Shown: positions 19,152 through 28,625, counted from the first letter of the stretch. The stretch is 64,000 nt of DNA from Streptococcus macacae NCTC 11558 (GCF_000187995.2 NZ_AEUW02000001.1:558001-622000), one strand, 5' to 3'. Numbers and translations are program-made. The notes: generated by a model not told the origin, from the letters alone.

Positions 19152-19929
19152 TTTGTTTTCCATCCCTTATCTTCTTTGGATAGGCCTTTTTGTTGTAACT
19201 CCGGTTATACTTATACTATATTACTCTTTTTTTGACATTGAGGGTCATTTTACTTTTACCAATTATCAAACTTTCTTATCCAGTTGGACTTATTTAAAAA
19301 TGGGCCTTAATTCAGTTTTGTATGCTGGCATTATTACTGTTGTTACCTTGCTAATTTCTTATCCGACGGCTCTTATTTTAACGCATTTAAAACATAAACA
19401 GCTGTGGCTAATGTTGATTGTTTTACCGACTTGGATTAATCTCTTATTAAAAGCCTATGCTTTTATGGGTATTTTCGGCAATCAGGGAGCTGTTAATCAT
19501 TTTTTGCATTTCATGGGGTTGGCACCTCAGCAAATACTGTTTACAGATTTTTCTTTTATTTTTGTAGCATCATACATTGAAATACCCTTTATGATTCTTC
19601 CTATTTTCAATGCTTTAAATGATATTGATCAAAGCCTTATTAATGCTAGTCGTGATTTAGGAGCGACAGAACGTCAAACTTTTCAAAAGGTTATTTTCCC
19701 TTTATCAATGAATGGAGTGAGAAGTGGTGTTCAGTCTGTTTTTATTCCCAGTCTTAGTCTTTTTATGCTGACACGTCTTATTGGCGGAAATCGTGTTATC
19801 ACACTAGGAACAGCTATTGAGCAGCATTTTTTAACCACACAAAATTGGGGGATGGGATCAACCATAGGAGTGGTTTTAATCATTGCTATGCTAATCATTA
19901 TGTGGCTGACCAAGGAGAAGACGAAATGA
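19135..19929 (+). CDS. potB: Spermidine/putrescine ABC transporter permease PotB
   Basis: This integral membrane permease (264 aa, about six helices) forms half of the polyamine channel. It carries the EAA-type loop motif [22 protein letters not shown] chose the ATG at 19135 because GAGGAGG lies just before it and the protein then begins [15 protein letters not shown]; the frame also allows a start 21 bases earlier. It overlaps potA by 17 bases and potC by four. Confidence 0.93.
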   Translation: MKKTSNLFSIPYLLWIGLFVVTPVILILYYSFFDIEGHFTFTNYQTFLSSWTYLKMGLNSVLYAGIITVVTLLISYPTALILTHLKHKQLWLMLIVLPTWINLLLKAYAFMGIFGNQGAVNHFLHFMGLAPQQILFTDFSFIFVASYIEIPFMILPIFNALNDIDQSLINASRDLGATERQTFQKVIFPLSMNGVRSGVQSVFIPSLSLFMLTRLIGGNRVITLGTAIEQHFLTTQNWGMGSTIGVVLIIAMLIIMWLTKEKTK

Positions 19930-20702
19930 AAAAAGCGGCAAATTTATATTTAATATCTGTCTTTTTAATCCTTTATATTCCTATATTTTATTTAATTTTT
20001 TATTCTTTCAATCAAGCTGGTGATATGAATAGTTTTACTGGACTTACATTGAAATATTATAAAACAATGTTTAGTGATGGCCGTTTGATGCAGATCCTTA
20101 TATCTACCTTTTTTTTAGCTTTTTTAAGTTCTTTATTAGCAACAATTATTGGGACTTTCGGCGCTATATTTGTCTATCAAACAAAAATACGATATCAAAC
20201 TGTACTTTTGTCTCTTAATAATATTCTGATGGTGGCTCCAGATGTCATGATTGGTGCTTCATTTTTGATTCTTTTTACTTTTATTGGCTTTAAATTGGGA
20301 ATGGTTTCTGTTTTGCTTAGTCATATCGCTTTCTCACTTCCTATTGTGGTATTAATGATCTTACCTCGTTTAAAAGAAATGAATGTTGATATGATTTATG
20401 CTGCTTATGACCTAGGAGCGACACGTTTTCAAATGCTCAAAGAAGTAATGCTGCCTTATCTAACACCAAGTATCATTGCAGGTTATTTTATGGCATTCAC
20501 TTATTCTTTAGATGACTTCGCTGTTACTTTCTTTGTAACTGGGAATGGTTTCTCAACGCTTTCTGTCGAGATATATTCACGTGCTCGCCAAGGAATCTCA
20601 TTGGAAATTAATGCTTTATCTACAATAATTTTTCTGTTTAGTATCTTACTTGTGATCGGCTATTATTTTATTTCACAGGAGAAGGAGATAAAACATGCGT
20701 AG
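19926..20702 (+). CDS. potC: Spermidine/putrescine ABC transporter permease PotC
   Basis: The second permease (258 aa, six helices) of the polyamine importer, with the EAA-like motif YAAYDLGATRFQMLKEVMLP. The start at 19926 gives [14 protein letters not shown] and an ATGA overlap with the potB stop; the longer frame from 19845 only repeats potB DNA. It overlaps potD by eight bases. Confidence 0.93.
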   Translation: MKKAANLYLISVFLILYIPIFYLIFYSFNQAGDMNSFTGLTLKYYKTMFSDGRLMQILISTFFLAFLSSLLATIIGTFGAIFVYQTKIRYQTVLLSLNNILMVAPDVMIGASFLILFTFIGFKLGMVSVLLSHIAFSLPIVVLMILPRLKEMNVDMIYAAYDLGATRFQMLKEVMLPYLTPSIIAGYFMAFTYSLDDFAVTFFVTGNGFSTLSVEIYSRARQGISLEINALSTIIFLFSILLVIGYYFISQEKEIKHA

Positions 20703-21765
20703 ACTTTATTCCTTTATGGCCAGTATTTTAATTATTGTCATACTATTAGCAGCTCTTTCTTTTTATATGAGGTCATCAAATAGCAGCAAACAAACAAACA
20801 AATTAGTTATTTATAATTGGGGCGATTACATAGATCCCAGTCTTTTAACAAAATTCACTAAAGAGACAGGGATACAGGTTCAGTATGAAACTTTTGATTC
20901 TAATGAAGCTATGTACACCAAGATTAAGCAAGGGGGGACAACTTATGACTTAGCCGTTCCCAGTGATTATATGATCAGTAAGATGAGAAATGAGCATTTA
21001 CTGATAAAACTAGACAAATCACAGATTAAAGATTTAAATAATATTGATCCGCTATTTTTAGGAAAGCATTTTGATAAGCATAACGACTATTCTATTCCCT
21101 ATTTTTGGGGAACTGTGGGTATCGTTTATAATAAAAAAATGCTAACTAAAATTCCCAAGCACTGGAATGATCTTTGGAGCAAAGAATATGCTAATAATAT
21201 TATGCTTATTGATGGAGCTCGAGAAGTCCTTGGTTTAGGGCTCAATAGCTTAGGATACAGTTTAAATACTAAAAATTTAACTAAGCTTCAAAAAGCTGAA
21301 AACAAATTAAATCGCTTAAGACCAAATATTAAAGCCATCGTAGGTGATGAAATAAAAGGGTATTTAATTAAAGGAGATGCCCCCATTGGCGTAACCTTTT
21401 CAGGTGAAGCTCATGAAGTTTTAACTGCTAACAAAAATCTTAAATATGTAGTTCCTAGCGAAGGTTCTAATCTCTGGTTTGATAATTTAGTTATTCCTAA
21501 AACTGTTAAACATAAGCAGGAAGCGTATGCTTTTATCAACTTTATGCTAAAGCCTGAAAATGCAGCTCGCAATGCAAAATATATCGGCTACGCCACACCG
21601 AATGTAAAAGCAAAAAATCTTTTGCCAGCAGCAATAAAGAATAATAAGGCTTTCTATCCAGATAACGAAACGATTCGTCGTTTAGAAGTGTATAATAACC
21701 TTGGTAAAAAATGGCTCAGTATTTACAATGACCTTTATCTCCAATTTAAAATGTACCGCAAATAA
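20695..21765 (+). CDS. potD: Spermidine/putrescine-binding protein PotD
   Basis: The protein (356 aa) is the extracellular polyamine receptor of the PotABCD importer. After an N-terminal hydrophobic segment (about residues 5-25) the mature protein starts KLVIYNWGDYIDP, the hallmark of the family, and contains YETFDSNEAMYTKIKQGG. There is no cysteine after the hydrophobic segment, so it appears to be held by an uncleaved anchor rather than a lipid. It ends the operon; the nearest terminator-like hairpin is at 21909. Confidence 0.94.
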   Translation: MRRLYSFMASILIIVILLAALSFYMRSSNSSKQTNKLVIYNWGDYIDPSLLTKFTKETGIQVQYETFDSNEAMYTKIKQGGTTYDLAVPSDYMISKMRNEHLLIKLDKSQIKDLNNIDPLFLGKHFDKHNDYSIPYFWGTVGIVYNKKMLTKIPKHWNDLWSKEYANNIMLIDGAREVLGLGLNSLGYSLNTKNLTKLQKAENKLNRLRPNIKAIVGDEIKGYLIKGDAPIGVTFSGEAHEVLTANKNLKYVVPSEGSNLWFDNLVIPKTVKHKQEAYAFINFMLKPENAARNAKYIGYATPNVKAKNLLPAAIKNNKAFYPDNETIRRLEVYNNLGKKWLSIYNDLYLQFKMYRK

Positions 21766-21864
21766 ACAATTTATGTCAGTGTTTTACTAAAAATATAACA
21801 ATAGTGAGAATAGGTGAATTTTTTAAAACTTTCAAATTTAAAAAGAAGTAGAGCGAAATATATG

Positions 21865-21891
21865 GGCTCTTTGTCAACTGTAGTGGGTTGA
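21865..21891. mobile_element. Solitary IS end, resembling ISL3-family terminal repeats
   Basis: The stretch from GGCTCTTTGTCAACTGTAG through GTGGGTTGA resembles the terminal inverted repeat of streptococcal ISL3-family elements (IS1167/IS1193 type) as I remember it. No transposase and no second end were found, so it would be a remnant. The recognition is from memory. Confidence 0.4.
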
Positions 21892-21908
21892 TGAAAAGCT
21901 AACATTGC

Positions 21909-21938
21909 GAGAGAACGAGATTCGTTCTCTCTTTTTTT
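21909..21938. terminator. Hairpin terminator between potD and the XRE gene
   Basis: A 10-bp stem, GAGAGAACGA (21909-21918) with TCGTTCTCTC (21922-21931), is followed by a T run on the + strand. It would end potABCD transcripts. It may have arrived with the IS end. Confidence 0.7.
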
Positions 21939-21984
21939 ATGCTAATATGTTTATCTTGTATCTTAGGTAGTTATAACTTTTAAT

Positions 21985-22494
21985 TTAATCACTAATATCT
22001 TCCACAAAAGAGAAGGTCTTATAAATAGTGTTTATTGGACCTAATATGGATTGGATTAGAGGAATGACGGTTAAAATAGCATATGCTCTTTTTTCAAGTT
22101 CTGATAGCTGTCCTTTAGTTTTATTCTCTGCTATATAAGAAGCTTTAGAAGCTTTAGCTAATTGGGTCACTTTATCATCTTTAAAATCTCTTAATTTCAT
22201 TAGTTCCTTTTCTTTTTTCATGTTATTAAAAAGATAGTTCATAGTTTCTCTCAGTATAGGATTATCAGTTTTAATGATTTCATTATCAATAACAGCACGT
22301 AAAGCTATATATTGAGTCGCATTCATTAAATTAGCTTTTCCATTTGAGTTTTCTATATTGCTTATTGTTTGCTTTGTAACACCAATTTTAGTTCCTAGTT
22401 CTTCAGCAGTCCAATTAGCAATAAATCTGATTGAGGCTAAATTTGCCTGTAAAGCTAGTATTTTAGGATTAACTTTTTCTAATCTTCTGGGCAT
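21985..22494 (-). CDS. XRE-family transcriptional regulator, accessory
   Basis: The protein (169 aa) has an N-terminal helix-turn-helix of the XRE type (about residues 20-55), with WTAEELGTKIGVTKQTISN and IENSNGK. A charged helical middle follows, then a hydrophobic C-terminal stretch (about residues 140-160, AYAILTVIPLIQSILGPINTI) that may be a membrane or packing helix. It lies between an IS-end remnant and wapA, where I would expect the beta-glucoside genes in UA159. Three copies of AAGTATTTTATA lie upstream of it, possibly its operator. Its target is unknown. Confidence 0.7.
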   Translation of the reverse strand: MPRRLEKVNPKILALQANLASIRFIANWTAEELGTKIGVTKQTISNIENSNGKANLMNATQYIALRAVIDNEIIKTDNPILRETMNYLFNNMKKEKELMKLRDFKDDKVTQLAKASKASYIAENKTKGQLSELEKRAYAILTVIPLIQSILGPINTIYKTFSFVEDISD

Positions 22495-22573
22495 TGTTAT
22501 ATCTTTCTATTATGTCAATTATTTAATATCATTATATCACTATTTTAGATAAAGTAAAATAAAGAAAAAGTAT

Positions 22574-22614
22574 TATTAGTAAAGTATTTTATAGTATAAA
22601 ATACTTTACTAATA
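22574..22614. repeat. Perfect 18-bp inverted repeat, probable operator
   Basis: TATTAGTAAAGTATTTTA (22574-22591), a 5-base loop, and the exact complement (22597-22614). The core AAGTATTTTATA recurs directly at 22646-22657. It lies 80 bases upstream of the XRE start and 370 bases upstream of wapA. Confidence 0.6.
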
Positions 22615-22895
22615 TATGGGGCCCTTCTTTCCTATTAACTTGGTCAAGTATTTTATATTAAAAAGTAAAAAAGTTATTTTTAGAGTTTTGGGAGGATGTG
22701 AATGCTTTCCTCTAATTCTATGTAATTATTTGTGATTTTTATTTTACACAGACAGGTCTCAATCTTCATTTATTTTTAAGAAATTATGCTTTAAATAAGA
22801 AATTTATATCTTATTTAAAGGTTTATATAAAAGTATTTAGCGGAATAATTAGAAAAAAATTAGAAAAAACAAAATAATAACAATTAAGTGAAAAG

Positions 22896-22924
22896 TGTCA
22901 AATATAATATTTTTATGTTAAAAT
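22896..22924 (+). promoter_or_regulatory. Putative wapA promoter
   Basis: -35 TGTCAA (22896-22901), 17-base spacer, -10 TAAAAT (22919-22924) with an extended TGT. It sits about 60 bases before the wapA start. Confidence 0.45.
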
Positions 22925-22984
22925 GATGAGTGTAGATATATAAATAATAGCCTTCTACAAAAATTATTAGGGAGAAATTCTATT

Positions 22985-24394
22985 ATGAAAATGAAACATA
23001 AACTTTTTAGCTTGGTTTCAATCCTTACAATTTTATTTGGTGCTTTTTTGATTTCATCAGAAGGAGCAAAAGCAAACCAAGTAACAAACTTTACAAATAA
23101 AGCGACTATTAGCAAATCTGATGGAACTCCTTTAACTCCTAATGCAAAAGTGAGTTACTGGGAACCTTTAGCTATTAGTAATTCAATCTCTATTCCTGAT
23201 GATGTAGACATTCATTCAGGTGATACGATGACAATTAAATTACCTGAACAATTGAAATTTACAACAAAATTAGCGTTTGATGTTTATCATGCTAATGGTC
23301 AATTAGCAGGTAAAGCAGTGACGGATCCAAATACACAGTCAGTTACTGTTACTTTTACTGATATTTTTGAAAAATTACCTCTTAATAAAGTTTTATCTTT
23401 GAACTTTAATGTTCAAATGAATCATACAAATTCAGATCAAACTGGTCCAATTACCTTTAACTATAATGGTGTTGTTTATACAGTAATCGTTGGAGAAAAA
23501 GAAGTTGGGCCTGTAAGCCCAGTTATTTATAAAACAGGTTATCAAGATCAAGGTGACCCAAGTATTATTCATTGGAAAGTCTTGATTAATGGAAAGCAAG
23601 AAGCTATTGATAATCTTACTTTGACTGATACTGTTGGTGAAGGTCAGGAAATTGTTACTAGTTCTATGGTAGCAGCTCGCTTAAAACATGTTGAAGGTGA
23701 CGATGTTGATTCACTAGATGAAGCTGCATCTAGACCTTATGAGGAAGACTTTTCTAAAACTTTGTCTTATAAAACCAATAATGCAGGCGCAGCAGTAGGA
23801 TTTACTCATACATTTGCTAATGCAAATAAAAATGCCATTTTTATTTCTTATGATACTAAACTAACCCAATCTCAGTCTGTTGGTAACGATATGACAAACT
23901 CAATTTCTATATCTGGAAACAATGTCACATCTTCCAGCCAAGTAGGCTATGCACGTATTGAATCAGCATATGGACAGGCAAATTCTCGTCGCAGAAGTTC
24001 AACGCCATCAACTACAGTTGTTGAAACAACTACAACTAATAATACAACAACCAGTACTAGTGCAACAACAGAGACAACTTCAGCCACAACTAGCAACAAT
24101 TCTTCAACAACAGAAACGACAACGAAAACAAACTCAACAACGACTGAGGCTAAAACTACAACAGAGTCAGGGACAACTACAACTGGTGCTAAAACCACAA
24201 GCAGTCAGTCTACTTCTTTACAAACTAACGTACCATCAACAACAAATGTTACAACATCTTCAAATCAAGCTTCTAAACGTCCAGTAACGTTTGCTTTGCC
24301 TAGAACAGGTGAACAAGCTGGTCTTTGGCTATCAGCTCTTGGTTTGGTAATTGTTACAGTGACAGGTATCTATTTCTATAGGGCACGCCGTTAG
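22985..24394 (+). CDS. wapA: Wall-associated protein A (antigen A), LPXTG-anchored
   Basis: The protein (469 aa) has a signal peptide (residues 1-30, ending EGAKANQ) and an adhesin-type domain with beta-rich repeats (about 35-310). A long Thr/Ser-rich spacer (about 335-430) follows, and then the sortase motif LPRTG with a hydrophobic tail and RARR. WapA is a known S. mutans surface and extracellular antigen involved in sucrose-dependent adhesion and collagen-related binding. GGGAG precedes the ATG. The Thr-rich spacer is built from ACA/ACT codons and likely varies in length between strains. Confidence 0.92.
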   Translation: MKMKHKLFSLVSILTILFGAFLISSEGAKANQVTNFTNKATISKSDGTPLTPNAKVSYWEPLAISNSISIPDDVDIHSGDTMTIKLPEQLKFTTKLAFDVYHANGQLAGKAVTDPNTQSVTVTFTDIFEKLPLNKVLSLNFNVQMNHTNSDQTGPITFNYNGVVYTVIVGEKEVGPVSPVIYKTGYQDQGDPSIIHWKVLINGKQEAIDNLTLTDTVGEGQEIVTSSMVAARLKHVEGDDVDSLDEAASRPYEEDFSKTLSYKTNNAGAAVGFTHTFANANKNAIFISYDTKLTQSQSVGNDMTNSISISGNNVTSSSQVGYARIESAYGQANSRRRSSTPSTTVVETTTTNNTTTSTSATTETTSATTSNNSSTTETTTKTNSTTTEAKTTTESGTTTTGAKTTSSQSTSLQTNVPSTTNVTTSSNQASKRPVTFALPRTGEQAGLWLSALGLVIVTVTGIYFYRARR

Positions 24395-24406
24395 AAAATT
24401 CTAATT

Positions 24407-24434
24407 GAGATCCATTCATCTTGGATCTCTTTTT
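24407..24434 (+). terminator. wapA terminator
   Basis: Stem GAGATCCA (24407-24414) with TGGATCTC (24422-24429), followed by five T residues. Confidence 0.75.
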
Positions 24435-24505
24435 ATTTTGCTTTTTTGGCAAAAGTGATTTTATGGTATAATAACAGTAATTTAGCTAGTCAAGGAGGGA
24501 GTCTT

Positions 24506-26077
24506 ATTAGTACAAGCAGTAATAGAGTGAAAAGATTGCTGAAGAAAGGTAAGCGAAGTATTTTAAGAGGAATTTTCAGCCGTACGACGATAATTGTTTT
24601 TTTAATTCTTTTGCAGATTTTTATTTTAATTTCTTCTGTAATTTGGTTCCGTCAATATCAAATTCATTTTCAAATTCTCGGTATTCTTATGATGTCTGGT
24701 TCAATATTGTATTTAATAAACAGTCAGATGGATACTCTTTCTATTATTACGTGGTTATTGGTTATCTTACCTTTTCCTCATTTGGGAACCCTCTTTTTAA
24801 TTTATACTAAACAGGATTGGGGTTACCGAGAATTAAAATCTCTAATAAAGCAGTCTACACAAGCAATTAAGCCTTATTTTGAACAAGATCAAGAAATCCT
24901 TGATAAACTTAAAAAAAGCCATGCTAGAACTTATAATTTAGCTCAATATCTTCATAGAAGCGGCGGTTTCCCAGTATACGAAAATACGAGAGTGACTTAT
25001 TTCTCGAATGGAGAGACAAAATTTGAAGCTTTAAAAGACCAGCTTCTAAAAGCTAAAAAATTTATTTTTTTAGAATATTTTATTATTGCTGAAGGGGTTA
25101 TGTGGGGGGAGATTCTTGCTATTTTAGAACAAAAGGTCAAGGAAGGTGTAGAGGTTCGTGTTATGTATGATGGAATGCTTGAATTTTCAACTCTTTCTTT
25201 TGATTATGTGAAAAGATTGCAAAAAATTGGTATCAATGCAAAGGTTTTCTCGCCTATTTCTCCCTTCGTTTCGACATATTATAATTATCGTGATCACCGC
25301 AAGATTTTGGTAATAGACAATAAAGTAGCTTTCAATGGCGGAATTAATTTAGCTGATGAATACATTAATCAGATCGAGCGTTTTGGTTACTGGAAAGATA
25401 CTGCTGTAATGCTTGAAGGAGAAGGAGTAGCATCTTTTACTTTAATGTTTTTGCAAATGTGGTCTACTACTAATAGAGATTATGAATTTGCTCTTTATCT
25501 ATTGCCTGCAGATAGCAGCATTGAAGCTAAGGGATACGTTATTCCTTATAGTGACTCACCTCTTGATCATGATAAGGTTGGTGAAAATGTATATATTGAT
25601 ATATTAAATCAAGCTCGTGATTACGTTTATATAATGACACCCTACTTAATTTTAGATAGTGAAATGGAACATGCTTTAAAATTCGCTGCAGAACGAGGTG
25701 TTGATGTTAGAATTGTTATGCCGGGTATTCCTGATAAAAAGGTTCCTTATGCTTTAGCTAAAAGATATTATCCTGCATTAATGGAATCAGGTGTTAAAAT
25801 TTATGAATATACGCCAGGTTTTGTTCATGCTAAAGTTTTTGTAGCTGATAATATAAAAGCAGTGGTTGGTACGATAAACTTGGATTATCGCAGTCTTTAT
25901 CATCATTTTGAATGTGCTACTTATATGTATCAAACTGACTGTATTGCTGACATTATTCTAGATTTTAAACAAACTATAAAAATGTCACGGCGTGTTACTC
26001 GATCAACTTTAAAAAAAGAAAAATTTTCTACCAAAATAATTGGCATTGTCGTAAAATTGGTTGCTCCACTTTTATAA
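24506..26077 (+). CDS. cls: Cardiolipin synthase (phospholipase D family), likely ATT start
   Basis: A membrane cardiolipin synthase with two N-terminal helices and two PLD catalytic HKD motifs, HRKILVIDNK and HAKVFVADN. It joins phosphatidylglycerol molecules into cardiolipin. The frame is open from a TTG at 24446, but that stretch contains a -10 TATAAT and is probably promoter. The only strong ribosome site, AGGAGG at 24493-24498, is seven bases before an in-frame ATT at 24506; the first in-frame GTG (24527) is 28 bases away. I therefore place the start at ATT, giving 523 aa, with moderate certainty. Function is secure, the start is not. Confidence 0.85.
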   Translation: MSTSSNRVKRLLKKGKRSILRGIFSRTTIIVFLILLQIFILISSVIWFRQYQIHFQILGILMMSGSILYLINSQMDTLSIITWLLVILPFPHLGTLFLIYTKQDWGYRELKSLIKQSTQAIKPYFEQDQEILDKLKKSHARTYNLAQYLHRSGGFPVYENTRVTYFSNGETKFEALKDQLLKAKKFIFLEYFIIAEGVMWGEILAILEQKVKEGVEVRVMYDGMLEFSTLSFDYVKRLQKIGINAKVFSPISPFVSTYYNYRDHRKILVIDNKVAFNGGINLADEYINQIERFGYWKDTAVMLEGEGVASFTLMFLQMWSTTNRDYEFALYLLPADSSIEAKGYVIPYSDSPLDHDKVGENVYIDILNQARDYVYIMTPYLILDSEMEHALKFAAERGVDVRIVMPGIPDKKVPYALAKRYYPALMESGVKIYEYTPGFVHAKVFVADNIKAVVGTINLDYRSLYHHFECATYMYQTDCIADIILDFKQTIKMSRRVTRSTLKKEKFSTKIIGIVVKLVAPLL

Positions 26078-26084
26078 TAAATAT

Positions 26085-26112
26085 TTGTCAGTACAGGTTT
26101 TTATGATATAAT
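26085..26112 (+). promoter_or_regulatory. Promoter of the asd-type small RNA
   Basis: -35 TTGTCA (26085-26090), 16-base spacer, consensus -10 TATAAT (26107-26112). Confidence 0.75.
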
Positions 26113-26118
26113 AAGTGT

Positions 26119-26263
26119 ATGCGATGAGTCGATTATGGTTAAAGCCATATTTCGCTAAGGAGGTCAAAACGCAGAAAGCGGATCTTGAATAGTTGTGTGA
26201 ACCTGCTATTCTCACTGGAAACAGTGCCTTTGAAGCAAGAACGAAAATCTTGCTTCTTTTTTT
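26119..26263 (+). ncRNA. asd RNA motif, probably a free-standing small RNA
   Basis: An RNA of about 145 bases is predicted between a strong promoter and an intrinsic terminator (GAAGCAAGA 26232-26240 with TCTTGCTTC 26248-26256, then a T run). It lies upstream of asd, as does the asd motif described in lactic acid bacteria. Local pairing such as ATGGTTAAAGCCAT supports a structured RNA. Because it ends about 200 bases before asd and asd has its own TATAAT, it looks trans-acting rather than a riboswitch. Assignment is by position and memory of the motif. Confidence 0.65.
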
Positions 26264-26460
26264 ATTATCTTATACTTTAATACAAAGATTGGTGCTGAAA
26301 TAGTCCACGCTCTCTTTTTTAGTTTTAACTTACTTTCTTTTGCTTTTCAACAATCACTCGCTAAGCAAATGGTTGTTTAATTGACGCTGTTACGGACTTT
26401 TATTTTTCTTTAAAAAGTAGTATAATGTAACCTAATATTAAGTAGAATATGAGGTAGGTT

Positions 26461-27537
26461 ATGGGTTATACAATTGCTGTTGTTGGTGCTACTGGTGCTG
26501 TTGGAACACAGATGATTAAGATGCTTGAAGAATCCTCTTTACCAATTGATAAAATGAGATATTTATCTTCCAGTCGTTCTGCTGGTAAAGTTTTAAAATT
26601 CAAGGAACAAAATATTACTGTTGAAGAGACAAAAAAAGACTCGTTTGAGGGTGTTGATATTGCACTTTTTTCTGCAGGCGGCGGTACTTCAGCAAAATTT
26701 GCTCCTTATGCTGTAAAATCTGGAGCGGTTGTTGTTGATAATACCTCATTCTTTCGTCAAAACTCCAATGTTCCTCTTGTAGTTCCAGAGGTGAATGCGC
26801 ATGCTATGGAGGAACATAATGGAATTATTGCTTGTCCTAATTGTTCCACTATTCAAATGATGGTAGCTCTTGAGCCTATCCGTCAGAAATGGGGGCTTGA
26901 AAGGATTATCGTTTCAACCTATCAGGCCGTATCAGGAGCAGGTTCTCTTGCTATTGAAGAAACGAAACGTGAACTTAAAGAGGCAGTTGTTGATGGTATT
27001 AATCCAAAAGATTTAAAAGCTGATATTTTACCAGCTAGCGGGGATAAAAAACACTTTCCTATTGCATTTAATGCTTTAGCCCAAATTGATGTTTTTACCG
27101 ATAACGATTATACTTTTGAAGAAATGAAGATGACAAATGAGACCAAGAAGATCATGGAAGATGATTCTATTGCGGTTTCAGCAACTTGTGTGCGTATCCC
27201 GGTATTATCAGGTCATTCGGAGTCTGTTTATATCGAAACAAAAGATACTGCTGTAATTGCAGATGTCAAAAAGGCAATCGCAGAATTTCCTGGAGCAATT
27301 TTGGAAGATGACCCTTCTCAGCAAATTTATCCGCAAGCAGTTAATGCTGTAGGCAAGAAGGAAACTTTTGTAGGGCGTATTCGTAAAGATTTAGATGCTA
27401 AAAAAGGCATTCATATGTGGGTAGTGTCGGATAATCTTTTAAAAGGTGCTGCTTGGAATTCAGTCCAAATTGCAGAAAAACTTCATGAGCGCGGTTTGGT
27501 TCATCCAACAACAGAACTTAAGTTTGAGTTGAAATAG
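26461..27537 (+). CDS. asd: Aspartate-semialdehyde dehydrogenase
   Basis: The protein (358 aa) reduces aspartyl phosphate to aspartate semialdehyde for lysine/diaminopimelate and threonine synthesis. It has the NADP site [12 protein letters not shown], the catalytic cysteine in [10 protein letters not shown] and the AVSGAG motif. GAGGTAGG lies before the ATG. dapA follows after 17 bases, so the two steps toward diaminopimelate are co-transcribed; hom elsewhere in this window uses the same product. Confidence 0.97.
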   Translation: MGYTIAVVGATGAVGTQMIKMLEESSLPIDKMRYLSSSRSAGKVLKFKEQNITVEETKKDSFEGVDIALFSAGGGTSAKFAPYAVKSGAVVVDNTSFFRQNSNVPLVVPEVNAHAMEEHNGIIACPNCSTIQMMVALEPIRQKWGLERIIVSTYQAVSGAGSLAIEETKRELKEAVVDGINPKDLKADILPASGDKKHFPIAFNALAQIDVFTDNDYTFEEMKMTNETKKIMEDDSIAVSATCVRIPVLSGHSESVYIETKDTAVIADVKKAIAEFPGAILEDDPSQQIYPQAVNAVGKKETFVGRIRKDLDAKKGIHMWVVSDNLLKGAAWNSVQIAEKLHERGLVHPTTELKFELK

Positions 27538-27554
27538 AAAGAAAGGGAAGAAGT

Positions 27555-28436
27555 ATGGCAATTGAAGACTTTAAGGATGTTAAAATTATTACAGCTTTTG
27601 TAACACCATTTAATGAAGATGGGTCCATTAATTTTGAAGCTCTTCCAAAGCTTATTGAACATTTACTGGCCCATCATACCGAAGGGCTTTTGCTAGCAGG
27701 AACAACAGCTGAAAGTCCTACTTTAACCCATGATGAAGAATTGGAATTGTTTGCGGCTGTCCATAAAATTGTTAATGGAAGAGTGCCTTTAATTGCGGGT
27801 ATAGGAACAAATGATACACGAGATTCTGTTGCATTCGCTAAGGAGGTTGCAGAATTCGGTGGATTTTCAGCCGGTTTAGCTATTGTTCCTTATTATAATA
27901 AACCCAGCCAAGAGGGACTTTATCAACATTTTAAGGCTATCGCAGATGCCAGCAGTCTCCCTATTATTATTTATAACATTCCAGGACGCGTTGTAGTCAA
28001 ATTAGAAACTGAAACACTTTTACGTTTGGCTTCTCATCCTAATATTATAGGTGTTAAGGACTGTACAAGTTTAGATGAAATGACACTTTTAATCGAACAT
28101 AAACCAGAAGATTTCTTAGTTTATAGTGGGGAAGATGGAGAAGCTTTTCATGCTATGAACCTTGGAGCTGACGGTCTTATTTCAGTTGCGTCCCACACAA
28201 ATGGTGATGAGATTTATGAAATGTTCCAAGCCATTGAAAAGGGGGAAATGCAGAAAGCTGCTAAAATTCAGCGGCAATTTTTACCAAAAGTACAAGCTCT
28301 TTTCTCTGTAGCTAGTCCAGCACCTGTCAAGGCAGTATTAAATCATCAAGGTTTTGAAACCGGTCCTTTACGTTTGCCTCTTGTTTCTTGTACTGATGAA
28401 GAAGCAAGGGAAATTATTGCAATCGTTGAAAATTAA
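27555..28436 (+). CDS. dapA: 4-hydroxy-tetrahydrodipicolinate synthase
   Basis: The protein (293 aa) condenses aspartate semialdehyde with pyruvate, the first committed step to diaminopimelate and lysine. The TIM-barrel motifs GTTAESPTL, the catalytic tyrosine region IIYNIPGRV and the Schiff-base lysine in IIGVKDC are intact. AAAGGGAAG precedes the ATG. A terminator follows its stop. Confidence 0.97.
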   Translation: MAIEDFKDVKIITAFVTPFNEDGSINFEALPKLIEHLLAHHTEGLLLAGTTAESPTLTHDEELELFAAVHKIVNGRVPLIAGIGTNDTRDSVAFAKEVAEFGGFSAGLAIVPYYNKPSQEGLYQHFKAIADASSLPIIIYNIPGRVVVKLETETLLRLASHPNIIGVKDCTSLDEMTLLIEHKPEDFLVYSGEDGEAFHAMNLGADGLISVASHTNGDEIYEMFQAIEKGEMQKAAKIQRQFLPKVQALFSVASPAPVKAVLNHQGFETGPLRLPLVSCTDEEAREIIAIVEN

Positions 28437-28458
28437 GTTTAATTATAGCTGTTTATTT

Positions 28459-28507
28459 GTACCTCAAAAAGTGATGAAAAAGATTCGCTTTAAGTGAGGT
28501 ACTTTTT
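28459..28507 (+). terminator. asd-dapA terminator
   Basis: Stem GTACCTCA (28459-28466) with TGAGGTAC (28495-28502), containing an inner hairpin and followed by five T residues. Confidence 0.7.
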
Positions 28508-28552
28508 ATTATGATTAGGAAATTTTTATATAAGATCATTGTATGAAAAAAC

Positions 28553-28581
28553 TTGACAATTGTTTAAACAATTTAGATAAT
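28553..28581 (+). promoter_or_regulatory. Promoter with a palindrome filling its spacer
   Basis: -35 TTGACA (28553-28558), 17-base spacer, -10 GATAAT (28576-28581). The spacer is almost entirely the perfect 16-bp palindrome AATTGTTTAAACAATT (28559-28574), the placement expected of a repressor operator. Confidence 0.75.
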
Positions 28582-28625
28582 AATAGTAATTCGAATGTCT
28601 AAAAGACTAATAGAAAGAGGTTTAT

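Larger units (their letters stand above)
22495..22984. other. 490-base AT-rich region between the XRE gene and wapA
   Basis: It contains an 18-bp perfect inverted repeat at 22574-22614, a third copy of its core at 22646-22657, and the putative wapA promoter at 22896-22924. No open reading frame with a ribosome site was seen. Confidence 0.6.
26078..26460. other. 383-base gap holding the asd-type small RNA
   Basis: It carries a promoter (26085-26112), a structured RNA with terminator (26119-26263), and an AT-rich segment with a TATAAT box about 40 bases before asd. No coding gene was seen. Confidence 0.7.

Noticed and set aside
23947-24198. Valine-rich antisense frame inside wapA
   Set aside because: It only reflects the ACA/ACT threonine codons of the wapA spacer read backwards.
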